From CAYUWG01 sp964448285 (GTDB taxonomy: Bacteria; Bacteroidota; Ignavibacteria; SZUA-365), in the NCBI GenBank assembly GCA_964448285.1, contig CAYUWG010000039.1, forward strand, positions 1 to 34,296: a stretch of 34,296 bases of DNA, in the 5' to 3' direction. The notes under the pieces were generated by a model. That model saw nothing but the letters and a program-made list of their open reading frames with translations, searched no databases and had not been told where the DNA came from. How positions within the stretch are numbered: the stretch's first letter is position 1; every line of letters begins with the position of its first letter. A program made the position numbers and the translations under genes. This document shows, in pieces, positions 25,387 to 32,796 of this stretch.

Positions 25387-26324
25387 ATCGCAGGCCCTTT
25401 ATCCCGATCGAGCAGGTGAAGGAAGACGTCCTCTAAAGACGGGACGATGCGCTCGATCCTCTTTACACTGATGCGTTCCTCTGAAAGTATAGAGGGAATC
25501 AATGTTCTGCACCTCGCTTCGTCTTGCACACCGACATGCAACTGCGTTCCGAAAAGTGATATCTCAACCACCCATTCCTGTTGACGCAGCATCTCCAATG
25601 CCCGCACAACGTCATCGGTATCCACTTCGAGAATCGGATAGGTTATATATCGACTCTTCAACTCCTTCGGGCTTCCCTTCGCGATAAGCCTGCCTGAGTT
25701 GATAAGAATGATGTTATTGCAGTATTCGGCTTCATCCAAATAGTGTGTCGTGACGAGAACCGTGATTCCGCGCGCGGAGAGTTGGTTGATCAGATCCCAG
25801 AATTTCCTTCGGGATACAGGATCGACGCCGCTCGTCGGTTCATCGAGAAAGACGATTCTCGGTTCGTGCAGTACGGCGCATCCAAGAGCAAGCCGCTGTT
25901 TCCAGCCCCCGGAAAGATTTCGGGTAAGACTCTTCTCGCGTCCCAGCAGTCCGGCCATTTCGAGCACCCACGCTTTTCGCTCCTTGACTTTCTCTGTGCT
26001 GAGTCCATAGACGCCTCCGAAAAAATGGATATTCTCTTCAACCGTCAGGTCTTCGTACAGAGAAAACTTCTGCGACATATATCCGATGTTTTTCTTCAGG
26101 AGGTTTGTCTGCCTTGTAATATCATACCCGCCGACTCTTGCCGAGCCTTTCGTCGGATCGAGCAGGCCGATGAGCATGCGGATCGTTGTCGATTTTCCGG
26201 CTCCATTCGCACCGAGAAAACCGAATATCTCACCCCGATTCACCGTGAAGCTGACACTGTTCACTGCCGTGAATGAACCGAATCGTTTTGTCAGGTCCTG
26301 TACTTCGATTGCGTATTCAGGCAT
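25383..26324 (-). CDS. ABC exporter ATPase, canonical subunit (YbhF C-terminal-half-like)
   Basis: This is a 313-residue ATPase, all motifs intact: Walker A GANGAGKST (38-46, K44), Q-loop SQKFSLYEDLTV (84-95), signature LSGGWKQ (137-143), Walker B IVFLDEP with D161-E162, and H-loop H194 in TTHYLDEAE. The last ~90 residues form the DUF4162-like tail of drug-exporter ATPases. E. coli YbhF carries two such domains in one chain; here this one is separate, 39 bases after the TolC-type gene. It should pair with the second ATPase at 27653-28594, whose H-loop His is replaced, and energise the two permeases encoded downstream. Confidence 0.93.
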   Translation of the reverse strand: MPEYAIEVQDLTKRFGSFTAVNSVSFTVNRGEIFGFLGANGAGKSTTIRMLIGLLDPTKGSARVGGYDITRQTNLLKKNIGYMSQKFSLYEDLTVEENIHFFGGVYGLSTEKVKERKAWVLEMAGLLGREKSLTRNLSGGWKQRLALGCAVLHEPRIVFLDEPTSGVDPVSRRKFWDLINQLSARGITVLVTTHYLDEAEYCNNIILINSGRLIAKGSPKELKSRYITYPILEVDTDDVVRALEMLRQQEWVVEISLFGTQLHVGVQDEARCRTLIPSILSEERISVKRIERIVPSLEDVFLHLLDRDKGPAI

Positions 26325-26363
26325 GGCGCGAATTGGGTGTACGATTATGTATAAGATTCGTCA

Positions 26364-27656
26364 TTATTCGAGACCTAACGCTTTCGAGCGCTTCGCGATA
26401 GCAAGTTCGAGATCGACAACGGCAATCGTATAGTTCAACTTCGATTGCAACAAAGCAACTTCGGCATCGAGCAGATCGGTGCTTGTCGCTGTTCCACTCG
26501 TGAATTTGTTCTTCGTCAACAGATAATTCAGTTCGGCTTGCTCGACGCCCTTCTCCGCGACACCGATCTTTTCCCGACTCTGAGCCAGGAGAAGTGAAGT
26601 ATGCTGAAGATCAAGTGCGATGTTATCTCTCGTGTATGCCAGCACCTGCTGTGATTGTCGGTGTTGTGATTCAGCCTGTGCGCTTTGATGCTTCACCAAA
26701 CCCCAGTTCCAAATATCCCATGAAAGTGTGATACCGATGTCCCATGTTTCTTTGAATTCATCCTTCGTCGGCAGAATGCGCGGATTCGGACGTGAGTAAT
26801 ACACATTACCGAAAAGCGATAGTTGCGGCCACAAACCTCCATTCGCAGCGACGACCGAAGCTTTCATCGCGTTGACGCGCATTTCTGCTGACCGGACATC
26901 GGGTCGCTCAGATGCATGAGCAGAATCAGGAAGGACATCGTTATAGCTTTTTCGAGCATGTGATTCGACGGATACTTCCGCATCAAGCGGGAGTCCGATA
27001 AGATTGTTCAATGCCATTGTGAGATAGCGAATGTTGTTTCCCGCTTCTATCTGTGCGAGACGAATACTCGAAAGCTGAACCTCGACTTTCAATACTTCGT
27101 TTTGCGTGACTAAACCTTGAGCCTTCAAGTTATTTACATCGTTCACGTGTGCATTCATTTGAGCGACATTCTCGTCGAGGACGCGCTTCATTTCAATCGC
27201 TTTGTAAAGATTCCAGTAGGTGTTTTTTATTGAAAAGGCAAGTTCGATTCTATCCTTCTCAACTTCAAGCTTCGCGGATTGAGCAATATAATCTGCAGTA
27301 ATCGCAGAATGAGAGAGCCGCGATCCGGTGAAGAGGGGTTGTTGAATTGAAAGGCGCGAAAAATATGTATCGAGAACTGTCGGAGAGATAACGATCGGTG
27401 ACGGAGCGAGCGGGACCTGGACGGCGAACGGATCGACATCGCTCAATCGAGTATATCCTGCCTGGAGCTTGACAGAGGGAAAACGCAATGCGCTCATTTC
27501 CTTCGTGCGCGCTTCCGCAGCATCCGCTTTTGCATCAGAAATATGCAGGAGCCTGTTATTCTTCAATCCGAGATGTAAGGCTTCGTTTAAAGTGAGACTA
27601 CGCGGTTGAGCGAAGGTTATAACCGGAAGTAATAGGAGGAGAAATGAGCGTGTCAT
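26364..27656 (-). CDS. TolC-family outer membrane efflux protein
   Basis: This is a 430-residue outer membrane channel subunit. A signal peptide (MTRSFLLLLLPVITFA) precedes the LTLNEALHLGLKNNRLL opening of the OEP family. Long amphipathic helical stretches follow, in two repeats (~20-215 and ~220-425), each containing the A-x-A-x-x-R-x-x-S/Q heptad style of the TolC tunnel, and a barrel-strand segment (ATSTDLLDAEVALLQSKLNY). It gives the exporter its exit duct through the outer membrane. The start overlaps the stop of the preceding ATPase gene (ATGA). Having a dedicated TolC inside the operon, between the two ATPase genes, is not the E. coli arrangement, where ybhGFSR relies on an unlinked channel. 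Confidence 0.9.
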   Translation of the reverse strand: MTRSFLLLLLPVITFAQPRSLTLNEALHLGLKNNRLLHISDAKADAAEARTKEMSALRFPSVKLQAGYTRLSDVDPFAVQVPLAPSPIVISPTVLDTYFSRLSIQQPLFTGSRLSHSAITADYIAQSAKLEVEKDRIELAFSIKNTYWNLYKAIEMKRVLDENVAQMNAHVNDVNNLKAQGLVTQNEVLKVEVQLSSIRLAQIEAGNNIRYLTMALNNLIGLPLDAEVSVESHARKSYNDVLPDSAHASERPDVRSAEMRVNAMKASVVAANGGLWPQLSLFGNVYYSRPNPRILPTKDEFKETWDIGITLSWDIWNWGLVKHQSAQAESQHRQSQQVLAYTRDNIALDLQHTSLLLAQSREKIGVAEKGVEQAELNYLLTKNKFTSGTATSTDLLDAEVALLQSKLNYTIAVVDLELAIAKRSKALGLE

Positions 27657-28594
27657 AGCGTGGTAGTATCCTGTGCGTTCTGTTCATGAGTAATCAATGA
27701 AATGAAAATGTTTTCCAGTGAAGGTTGAATAACGCGCCAATCCCGAAGGGTGATATTCGCATCGATCAATCTTTGATGGATAACGGGAAAGTCGTTCGTG
27801 CTGCTATCGACGACAACGTTCAGACGGTCACCGAAAACCTGCACGTCCCGAACGGCGGCAGTCGATTGGAGCGCATTTGCAGCGCGCCGAATATCATCGC
27901 TCACGATTTCGATCAGTTCGCCCTTCATGAGACGCCTGAGATTCTGCGGCGTATCGACAACCATTGCCTTTCCACTGTTTACGAGTGCCACGCGGCTACA
28001 CCGCTCGGCTTCGTCGAGGTAAGGAGTGCTCATGACGATCGTGATGTTCTCTTTCAGAAGACTCGAAAGAATCTTCCAGAAATCACGTCGCGATACCGGA
28101 TCGACGCCGGTTGTCGGTTCATCGAGAAAGATAATCTTCGGATGGTGAATGAGCGTGCACGCGAGTGCAAGTTTCTGCTTCATCCCACCGGAAAGTTGAT
28201 CAGCGAGCCGATCACGGAACGGGGTAAGGCGCGTAAATTCCAGCAGCTCGTCCCGTCGCTTTTTGTAATCGAACACCTCGTTGATCTCCGCAAAAAATTC
28301 GATATTCTCGTCGATAGTCAGATCGCCGTACAGACTGAATCGCTGTGAGAGATAACCGATCTCTTTTTTTATTTTAGCCGACTGGCTGATCAGATCATAT
28401 CCAAGAATAGTCGCAGAGCCGGAGGTTGGGATCAGAATACCGGTAAGGAGGCGAAACAGCGTTGTCTTCCCGGCGCCGTCAGGACCGACAATGCCGAACA
28501 TCTCGCCCTTTTCGATGGAAAGCTTCATCCCATCGACGGCTGTGATGGTATCGAACTGCTTCGAGAGCTCCTGTATTTCGATGACGAGCGACAT
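27653..28594 (-). CDS. ABC exporter ATPase with non-canonical H-loop (YbhF N-terminal-half-like)
   Basis: This is a 313-residue ATPase. Walker A GPDGAGKTT (37-45, K43), signature LSGGMKQ (134-140) and Walker B IIFLDEP with D158-E159 are intact, but the H-loop reads MSTPYLDEAE, with P191 where the catalytic switch His is expected. The partner ATPase in the same operon keeps its His (H194). The two are thus an unequal pair, as in fused two-domain ATPases of the YbhF/RbbA group. It may bind ATP mainly as a structural site. The gene begins 6 bases after the HlyD-type gene and runs into the TolC-type gene by ATGA overlap. Confidence 0.92.
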   Translation of the reverse strand: MSLVIEIQELSKQFDTITAVDGMKLSIEKGEMFGIVGPDGAGKTTLFRLLTGILIPTSGSATILGYDLISQSAKIKKEIGYLSQRFSLYGDLTIDENIEFFAEINEVFDYKKRRDELLEFTRLTPFRDRLADQLSGGMKQKLALACTLIHHPKIIFLDEPTTGVDPVSRRDFWKILSSLLKENITIVMSTPYLDEAERCSRVALVNSGKAMVVDTPQNLRRLMKGELIEIVSDDIRRAANALQSTAAVRDVQVFGDRLNVVVDSSTNDFPVIHQRLIDANITLRDWRVIQPSLENIFISLITHEQNAQDTTTL

Positions 28595-28600
28595 CGTACG

Positions 28601-29530
28601 TCAGGAATTCTTTTTCGGAGTGATGTGAATTATCGCGTCTGCGGGCATACCCGGCTTGAGAGAGAGATCGGGATTGGGGACTTCGATCTTCACGCCGAAT
28701 ACGAGTTTCGTGCGATCATCCTTCGTCTGAACGTTCTTCGGGGTAAATTCTGCTTTATCGGAAATCCAAATAACTTTTCCATGATAGGCTTTGTCCGGAT
28801 ATGCGTCTATATACACGTTTGCATCCTGGCCCATGGTGACGCTTGCAAGCTCAACCTCCGATACATAAATCATGAGATGCACCTTCTGAAGCTGGGTGAT
28901 TCGGAAAAGAGCGCCGTTCGGTACAACGATATCGCCGGATTCGATAGCTTTTTGTGTAATAGTTCCGTCCACCGAGGCGGTAACGTATGTATCGGAGACC
29001 TTCTTTTCAATCGCTTCGAGTTGTGCGAGCGCAAGATCACGCTTTGCGGCCGCCATGTCGATTTCTTCCTGCGTCGCGCCGCGTTTTATTTTTTCATATG
29101 ACTGTTGAGCGACGATGAACCGTGTTCGTGCGTCATCGAGTTGCTTCTGAGTGATCGTATTGACTTTGAATAATTCTTCCGCTCTCTTCAGATCTTCACG
29201 TGCATTCGTGAACGATGCTTCTGTCTGGAGAATATCTTCTTCACGTGAGCCACGACGGATCAAGCGAAGTTGAGCGTCCATCGCTGCAGCGTTCGCCTGT
29301 GCCTGCCGAAGTTGTATCAACACGTCCCGCTGGTCGATGAGCGCAAGTGTGTCGCCCTTTCTAACCGAAGCTCCCTCTTCGACAAAAAGCTTCATGACTT
29401 CGCCGCCGATCTTTGCGCTCACAGTGACTTCGGTGGTTTCGACAACGCCGGAAGCGGTTATTTCGTTTTCGTTCGTCCGAGTGCACCCTGCGATGAGCAA
29501 GACGAAGACAAGCCAGATTGCGTGGTTCAT
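28601..29530 (-). CDS. HlyD/YbhG-type periplasmic adaptor, predicted lipoprotein
   Basis: This is a 309-residue membrane fusion protein. A short signal peptide ends in the lipobox L-I-A-G-C (C16), so it is probably lipid-anchored; E. coli YbhG-type adaptors have a signal or anchor instead. Beta-barrel/lipoyl half-motifs flank a ~110-residue helical hairpin rich in coiled-coil heptads (~75-190, with RQAQANAAAM and RTRFIVAQQSYEKIKRG). The second lipoyl half is VSDTYVTASVDGTITQKAIESGDIV-like and the C-terminal barrel has LKPGMPADAIIHI. The frame is open to 29587, but GAGGA lies 5 bases before ATG 29530 and the lipoprotein signal begins there. It joins the inner permeases to the TolC-type channel. 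Confidence 0.9.
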   Translation of the reverse strand: MNHAIWLVFVLLIAGCTRTNENEITASGVVETTEVTVSAKIGGEVMKLFVEEGASVRKGDTLALIDQRDVLIQLRQAQANAAAMDAQLRLIRRGSREEDILQTEASFTNAREDLKRAEELFKVNTITQKQLDDARTRFIVAQQSYEKIKRGATQEEIDMAAAKRDLALAQLEAIEKKVSDTYVTASVDGTITQKAIESGDIVVPNGALFRITQLQKVHLMIYVSEVELASVTMGQDANVYIDAYPDKAYHGKVIWISDKAEFTPKNVQTKDDRTKLVFGVKIEVPNPDLSLKPGMPADAIIHITPKKNS

Positions 29531-29535
29531 TGAGT

Positions 29536-29540
29536 TCCTC
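29536..29540 (-). promoter_or_regulatory. Ribosome binding site of the HlyD-type gene
   Basis: GAGGA, minus strand, 5 bases before the ATG at 29530. It decides for this start over the in-frame ATG at 29587, which would place a hydrophilic 19-residue stretch in front of the lipoprotein signal. Confidence 0.6.
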
Positions 29541-29583
29541 TTTTCTGAAAATTTTATAGTAAGATAGGTGTGCGTTGGACGTT

Positions 29584-30231
29584 TCATGTCTCATCACTCC
29601 GGGGTTTGAGGCCGTGATACAGGATGTCGAAAATATGTGCCTTGCGTTTTTCTGCGATGGCCTGTCTGTTCGTTGCCAGGTCAGGGATCATAACGGACAG
29701 AAGCGGATAGGCCATGAAGTAATACACGCACGCACCCATGACCGTAACGAATGTCTGTATCGGATCGACCTTGCGGACCTGTCCCTTCTGAACAGCTTCG
29801 GCGAGCGACTGGACGAAGACGCGTGGTGCAGGCTTTTCCAGAGAGGTGAGAAACGCTCGGACCTTCTTTGAGAATACCGGCGCACCGCTTGATACTTCAC
29901 GAAGGATAAAGCGGGGGATTGTCGGATTCGATTCGACGATATCGTAATACCGGTCGATGAATGAACGGAGAAGATGTTCGAATGACGTCTCTGCGGATAG
30001 CGCTTCCGACAGTGCCGTGAAATACTTCTGGAGGATGAAATCGAACACCGCTTCGTAGAGCTTTTCTTTCGAACGGAAATAGTAATGCACCAATGCTTTA
30101 TTTATTCCGGCTCGGTCAGCGATTTCCTGCATTCGTGCTCCCTTGAGACCGTGCTCGCCGAATGCCTCCATCGCTGCGAGGAAAATTTTCTCTTCTGTTT
30201 CTGAGTATGTGGATCGTTTTGAATCGGCCAT
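29584..30231 (-). CDS. TetR-family transcriptional regulator (CecR-like position)
   Basis: This is a 215-residue repressor. The N-terminal TetR DNA-binding domain is ~12-58: EEKIFLAAMEAFGEHGLKGARMQEIADRAGINKALVHYYFRSKEKLYEAV, with the helix-turn-helix at ~33-55. The C-terminal ~150 residues form the variable ligand-binding/dimer domain. It heads the exporter run on the same strand, as CecR (YbiH) heads ybhGFSR in E. coli, and an 18-base palindrome lies directly upstream between its promoter and its start codon. It probably represses itself and the exporter and is released by an exported substrate. The start ATG has no visible Shine-Dalgarno sequence; the operator occupies that place. Confidence 0.93.
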   Translation of the reverse strand: MADSKRSTYSETEEKIFLAAMEAFGEHGLKGARMQEIADRAGINKALVHYYFRSKEKLYEAVFDFILQKYFTALSEALSAETSFEHLLRSFIDRYYDIVESNPTIPRFILREVSSGAPVFSKKVRAFLTSLEKPAPRVFVQSLAEAVQKGQVRKVDPIQTFVTVMGACVYYFMAYPLLSVMIPDLATNRQAIAEKRKAHIFDILYHGLKPRSDET

Positions 30232-30235
30232 AAGG

Positions 30236-30253
30236 TTTAACCATACGGTTAAA
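30236..30253. promoter_or_regulatory. Predicted TetR operator
   Basis: TTTAACCATACGGTTAAA: two perfect 7-base inverted half-sites (TTTAACC/GGTTAAA) with a 4-base centre. It begins 5 bases upstream of the tetR start codon and covers the leader just downstream of the predicted transcription start, so a bound dimer would block transcription. Size and symmetry suit TetR-family dimers. Confidence 0.75.
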
Positions 30254-30262
30254 TCGAATGGC

Positions 30263-30293
30263 CAAACTTACACCAACCGGACGCTAATGTCAA
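30263..30293 (-). promoter_or_regulatory. Promoter of tetR and the exporter operon
   Basis: On the minus strand TTGACA (30288-30293) is followed after 17 bases by TAAGTT (30265-30270), a good sigma-70-like pair. The same bases read as TTG-N20-TAAGTTTG (to 30263), an exact fit to the Bacteroidota -33/-7 consensus TAnnTTTG. Transcription would begin near 30257, next to the operator. Confidence 0.7.
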
Positions 30294-30322
30294 GATTCAT
30301 CTAAAAAAATCTTTTGAAAGGC

Positions 30323-30994
30323 CTATTTTGTTACGAAATAGAGGATTTTTCTTTGAACCCTGATGGGGATAAATCGCAGGATTGCCGTCGTGATCGCGTT
30401 AAGAGCGAGTCTGTTGGAATAAGAAAGGAGCTTGAAATGCGAGAGATAAGGACCGCGGATGTTTGTCAAATCAGACGACATGAACTGCTGAATTTCATTC
30501 CATGTGTGGTTGAACCAGGTTGAAGTCGCGGAAGTGCTCCCACTTAAATCGCTGCCGCCGATGAAGAGTAAAGTCCCGTTCGGAGCAACGAATCGAAAGA
30601 GGTACCTGAGGAAGCGGTGCAGTTCGTCCATGTCACGCGTGTTCGCGAGACTCACACCAAGGGCAAAGACCAAATCGAACGAGTCCGGTTCAAAGTCCAA
30701 AGCTGTTGCATCCTGCACTTGGAAGTTCACCTTGGGATATTTCTGCTTCGCCTTTGCGATGCCCGATGCGCTGATATCGATCCCGATTGCATCGTACCCG
30801 AGATTGTGAAAATGCTGTGTGTAGTATCCGGTGCCGCAACCGATGTCGAGGACTTTTCCTCCGGGTTTCACATGCGAGAATTCACAGAGATTCTCGATAA
30901 CCTTTCTGCTGATCTTGTCGGGGTAATAGCGAAAGTCATCTTCCGCGTAGAACGCATCATAATAACGAACGACTTCTTCCTGTTGAACTTCCAT
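30323..30994 (-). CDS. Class I SAM-dependent methyltransferase
   Basis: This is a 223-residue soluble enzyme. Motif I is VLDIGCGTGYY (48-58), followed by the acidic end of beta-2 (GIDIS, D73), the DAT segment (~96) and DLVFALGVSLANTRDMDELHRFLRYLF (~108-134), which is the usual methyltransferase core for small molecules or proteins. The last ~70 residues are unlike anything I can name. The substrate cannot be predicted. It begins 30 bases after the end of trmO in the same direction and is probably in that operon. No clear terminator separates it from the tetR promoter region downstream. Confidence 0.85.
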   Translation of the reverse strand: MEVQQEEVVRYYDAFYAEDDFRYYPDKISRKVIENLCEFSHVKPGGKVLDIGCGTGYYTQHFHNLGYDAIGIDISASGIAKAKQKYPKVNFQVQDATALDFEPDSFDLVFALGVSLANTRDMDELHRFLRYLFRFVAPNGTLLFIGGSDLSGSTSATSTWFNHTWNEIQQFMSSDLTNIRGPYLSHFKLLSYSNRLALNAITTAILRFIPIRVQRKILYFVTK

Positions 30995-31024
30995 AACGCC
31001 GGCAGAAAGTTATGCTCTACCGAT

Positions 31025-31816
31025 TCATTTCCCAATGAACCGCGCGAGAAACTCTTCGTGCACTCGCTTATCCCGATGTTTGTCCGTGTCAGCCTGTAAA
31101 TCTTCTTCCGTATAGCCGGAACGAATGGCGAAGACCTCGATCGCGGCCTGTTCTTCATCGACATGGTAATCGATGCGCCACGTCCGATACGCTAACGTGT
31201 AATTCGTGCCTTCATCGGAGCTTTTCACGATACGCTTGCGCTTCGTGTTGATGGGATCGTGTTGGAGTTGAACTTCGATGAAGCCTTGCAGATTGATACC
31301 GGCGTTGGTTCGAAGCCATTGCACTTGCTCTTCTGCGAACGCAATGAATTGAATACGGTAAGCACTCAGGTCGTGTATTACCCAACCGGTCACTGCATCA
31401 GGGAATGAATCCGCGTAGGGGAGATACGGCTTGATGTCGAGTATCGGTGTGTTGTCGAGAAGATCGACCTCGCCAACGTGAAGCTTCAGGCCATCGATTG
31501 AAAGTAACGCAAGGCAACTCAGCCCAATGGGATTCGGACGATACGGCGCTCGTGTCGCAAAGACTCCCACTTTCTTTCGGCGGTAGCGCGGGACGTTCAC
31601 CATCGGTTTCCAGTTCGGGTTTAAGTGAAACGCGTACAGCACCCAGATACGTGAGAAGCCCTCCAACTCGGTCAGCGCTTGTTCGAAATTGCGGCTTGCA
31701 AGCAGTTCGATGATTCCGGTTCTGTCCCGCGCAAAGACGCCTTGCCGCGGTGTTTCGTAACGGTACCGCTGCGATGTGTGCATGATACCGATGGGATCGA
31801 AAAGAAACGGCTCCAT
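31025..31816 (-). CDS. trmO: tRNA (N6-threonylcarbamoyladenosine(37)-N6)-methyltransferase TrmO
   Basis: Methylates t6A37 of certain tRNAs to m6t6A using SAM; cytoplasmic. The TrmO (YaeB) signatures are clear: an FDPIGIMHTS start, GFSRIWVLYAFH (53-64) and VGVFATRAPYRPNPIGLS (83-100), followed by DLLDNTPILDIKPYLPYADS. It is a 263-residue protein, longer than E. coli YaeB (235), with a C-terminal extension (~200-263) rich in charged residues. The frame is open to 31942, inside the upstream gene; family similarity begins at ATG 31816, with GGAA 5 bases before it and 2 bases after the preceding stop. Confidence 0.9.
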   Translation of the reverse strand: MEPFLFDPIGIMHTSQRYRYETPRQGVFARDRTGIIELLASRNFEQALTELEGFSRIWVLYAFHLNPNWKPMVNVPRYRRKKVGVFATRAPYRPNPIGLSCLALLSIDGLKLHVGEVDLLDNTPILDIKPYLPYADSFPDAVTGWVIHDLSAYRIQFIAFAEEQVQWLRTNAGINLQGFIEVQLQHDPINTKRKRIVKSSDEGTNYTLAYRTWRIDYHVDEEQAAIEVFAIRSGYTEEDLQADTDKHRDKRVHEEFLARFIGK

Positions 31817-31818
31817 CG

Positions 31819-32199
31819 TTATTCCATGAGACCACGTTCCCGAAAGACTTCCTGCGCTGAGAGCGTTGCATTCAGAGCGGCGGGGAAGCCGGCATAGAGC
31901 GCCATTTGAATGATGACCTCCATGATCTCTTCCTTCGTGCAACCCACGTTGAGTGCAGCATGGATGTGTGTCTTCAATTGCGGCCGAGCGTTGCCCAGCG
32001 CTGTCAGTGCGGCCACCGCTGCAATTTCGCGTGACTTGAGATCGAGCGCAGGACGCGAATAGATTTCGCCGAACGCAAACTCCACGATGTACCTTCCGAG
32101 GTCCGGTGCGATGTCCTTGAGTTTTTCCAGAACGACGAGGCCGTGATCGCCATCGACCTTCGTCATCATCTCAAGTCCGCGTTGGTATTCTTCCGTCAT
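31819..32199 (-). CDS. Carboxymuconolactone decarboxylase (CMD) family protein
   Basis: This is a 126-residue small helical protein. The CMD core is visible as YSRPALDLKSREIAAVAALTALGN, then QLKTHIHAALNVGCTKEEIMEVIIQMALYAGFPAALNA. The AhpD CxxC pair is absent (only one Cys), so it is the decarboxylase-type (PcaC-like) subgroup, not the peroxidase subgroup. Whether it acts on 4-carboxymuconolactone is unknown; no other protocatechuate genes are seen. AAAGGAG lies 4 bases before ATG 32199, so the in-frame upstream ATG (32289) was rejected. A TACCTTTG box at 32254-32261 may be its promoter. Followed directly by trmO. Confidence 0.88.
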   Translation of the reverse strand: MTEEYQRGLEMMTKVDGDHGLVVLEKLKDIAPDLGRYIVEFAFGEIYSRPALDLKSREIAAVAALTALGNARPQLKTHIHAALNVGCTKEEIMEVIIQMALYAGFPAALNATLSAQEVFRERGLME

Positions 32200-32203
32200 G
32201 GTT

Positions 32204-32210
32204 CTCCTTT
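32204..32210 (-). promoter_or_regulatory. Strong ribosome binding site of the CMD-family gene
   Basis: AAAGGAG on the minus strand, 4 bases before the ATG at 32199. It fixes this start. Confidence 0.7.
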
Positions 32211-32253
32211 CGTCTGTTGTGATGCGATGCACCGAATCGTGTCCGGCACTCCG

Positions 32254-32261
32254 CAAAGGTA
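32254..32261 (-). promoter_or_regulatory. Candidate -7 box for the CMD–trmO–methyltransferase operon
   Basis: TACCTTTG on the minus strand is an exact TAnnTTTG box 54 bases upstream of the start codon. The -33 region reads TTC instead of TTG at 21 bases, so the promoter is plausible but incomplete. The rest of the gap 32200-32314 holds nothing else I recognise. Confidence 0.4.
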
Positions 32262-32314
32262 GCACTCTCTCGGTCAGCGCTTGAATCATTCTTCATACGC
32301 GCTCACTTCATGCG

Positions 32315-32740
32315 CTACGTCGAGCCGCTCGCTTCGATAATCGCACGAAGTTCATCATGTGCGAAGACTCTCTGAACCGTCTCAAAGACATCGCGCTCTT
32401 CAAAACGGATGTGCCGTTCGAGAAGAAGGCCGAATCGCTTCAGCGCGTCCGAAGTACGCTGGGATTCATCGCTCACGCAAGCGCGGAGTTGTTCGTGTTC
32501 AGACAAAAGGCGATGCGCGAAAGCCTGCTCGCCTTTTCGCTCCAACACCGGCGTTATGAATTCTTCCTCGATTCGGAAATGCGGTTCCAGTTCCATTTCA
32601 AACTTCTTCAGCACATTTTCCCATGTGCGCTTCACCTCAGCTTCGTTTCCTCCCGATGCTGCACGCAACGCTTTTCGTGCGAGTACAAGCCCGTGATGAT
32701 GGTGTTCCGAGAGTTTTCGCAGTTCCGCGATGCGTTTCAT
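32315..32740 (-). CDS. Hemerythrin-like HHE domain protein
   Basis: This is a 141-residue four-helix protein expected to carry a non-haem di-iron site. Metal-ligand candidates: the H13-H16 cluster (LSEHHHHG), H54 and E58 (PHFRIEEE), H82 (SEHEQL), H110 and E114 (LERHIRFEE); two HxxxE pairs match the HHE pattern. Such proteins bind O2 or NO, or relate to iron-sulfur repair; the exact role is unknown here. Position next to other small genes gives no further hint. It starts 56 bases after the SDR gene on the same strand; no clear promoter of its own. Confidence 0.88.
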   Translation of the reverse strand: MKRIAELRKLSEHHHHGLVLARKALRAASGGNEAEVKRTWENVLKKFEMELEPHFRIEEEFITPVLERKGEQAFAHRLLSEHEQLRACVSDESQRTSDALKRFGLLLERHIRFEERDVFETVQRVFAHDELRAIIEASGST

Positions 32741-32796
32741 GAAATATGAACTCTGTTCGACGCTGTGTCACCAGTTTGATGGACATGTTGGTACAT

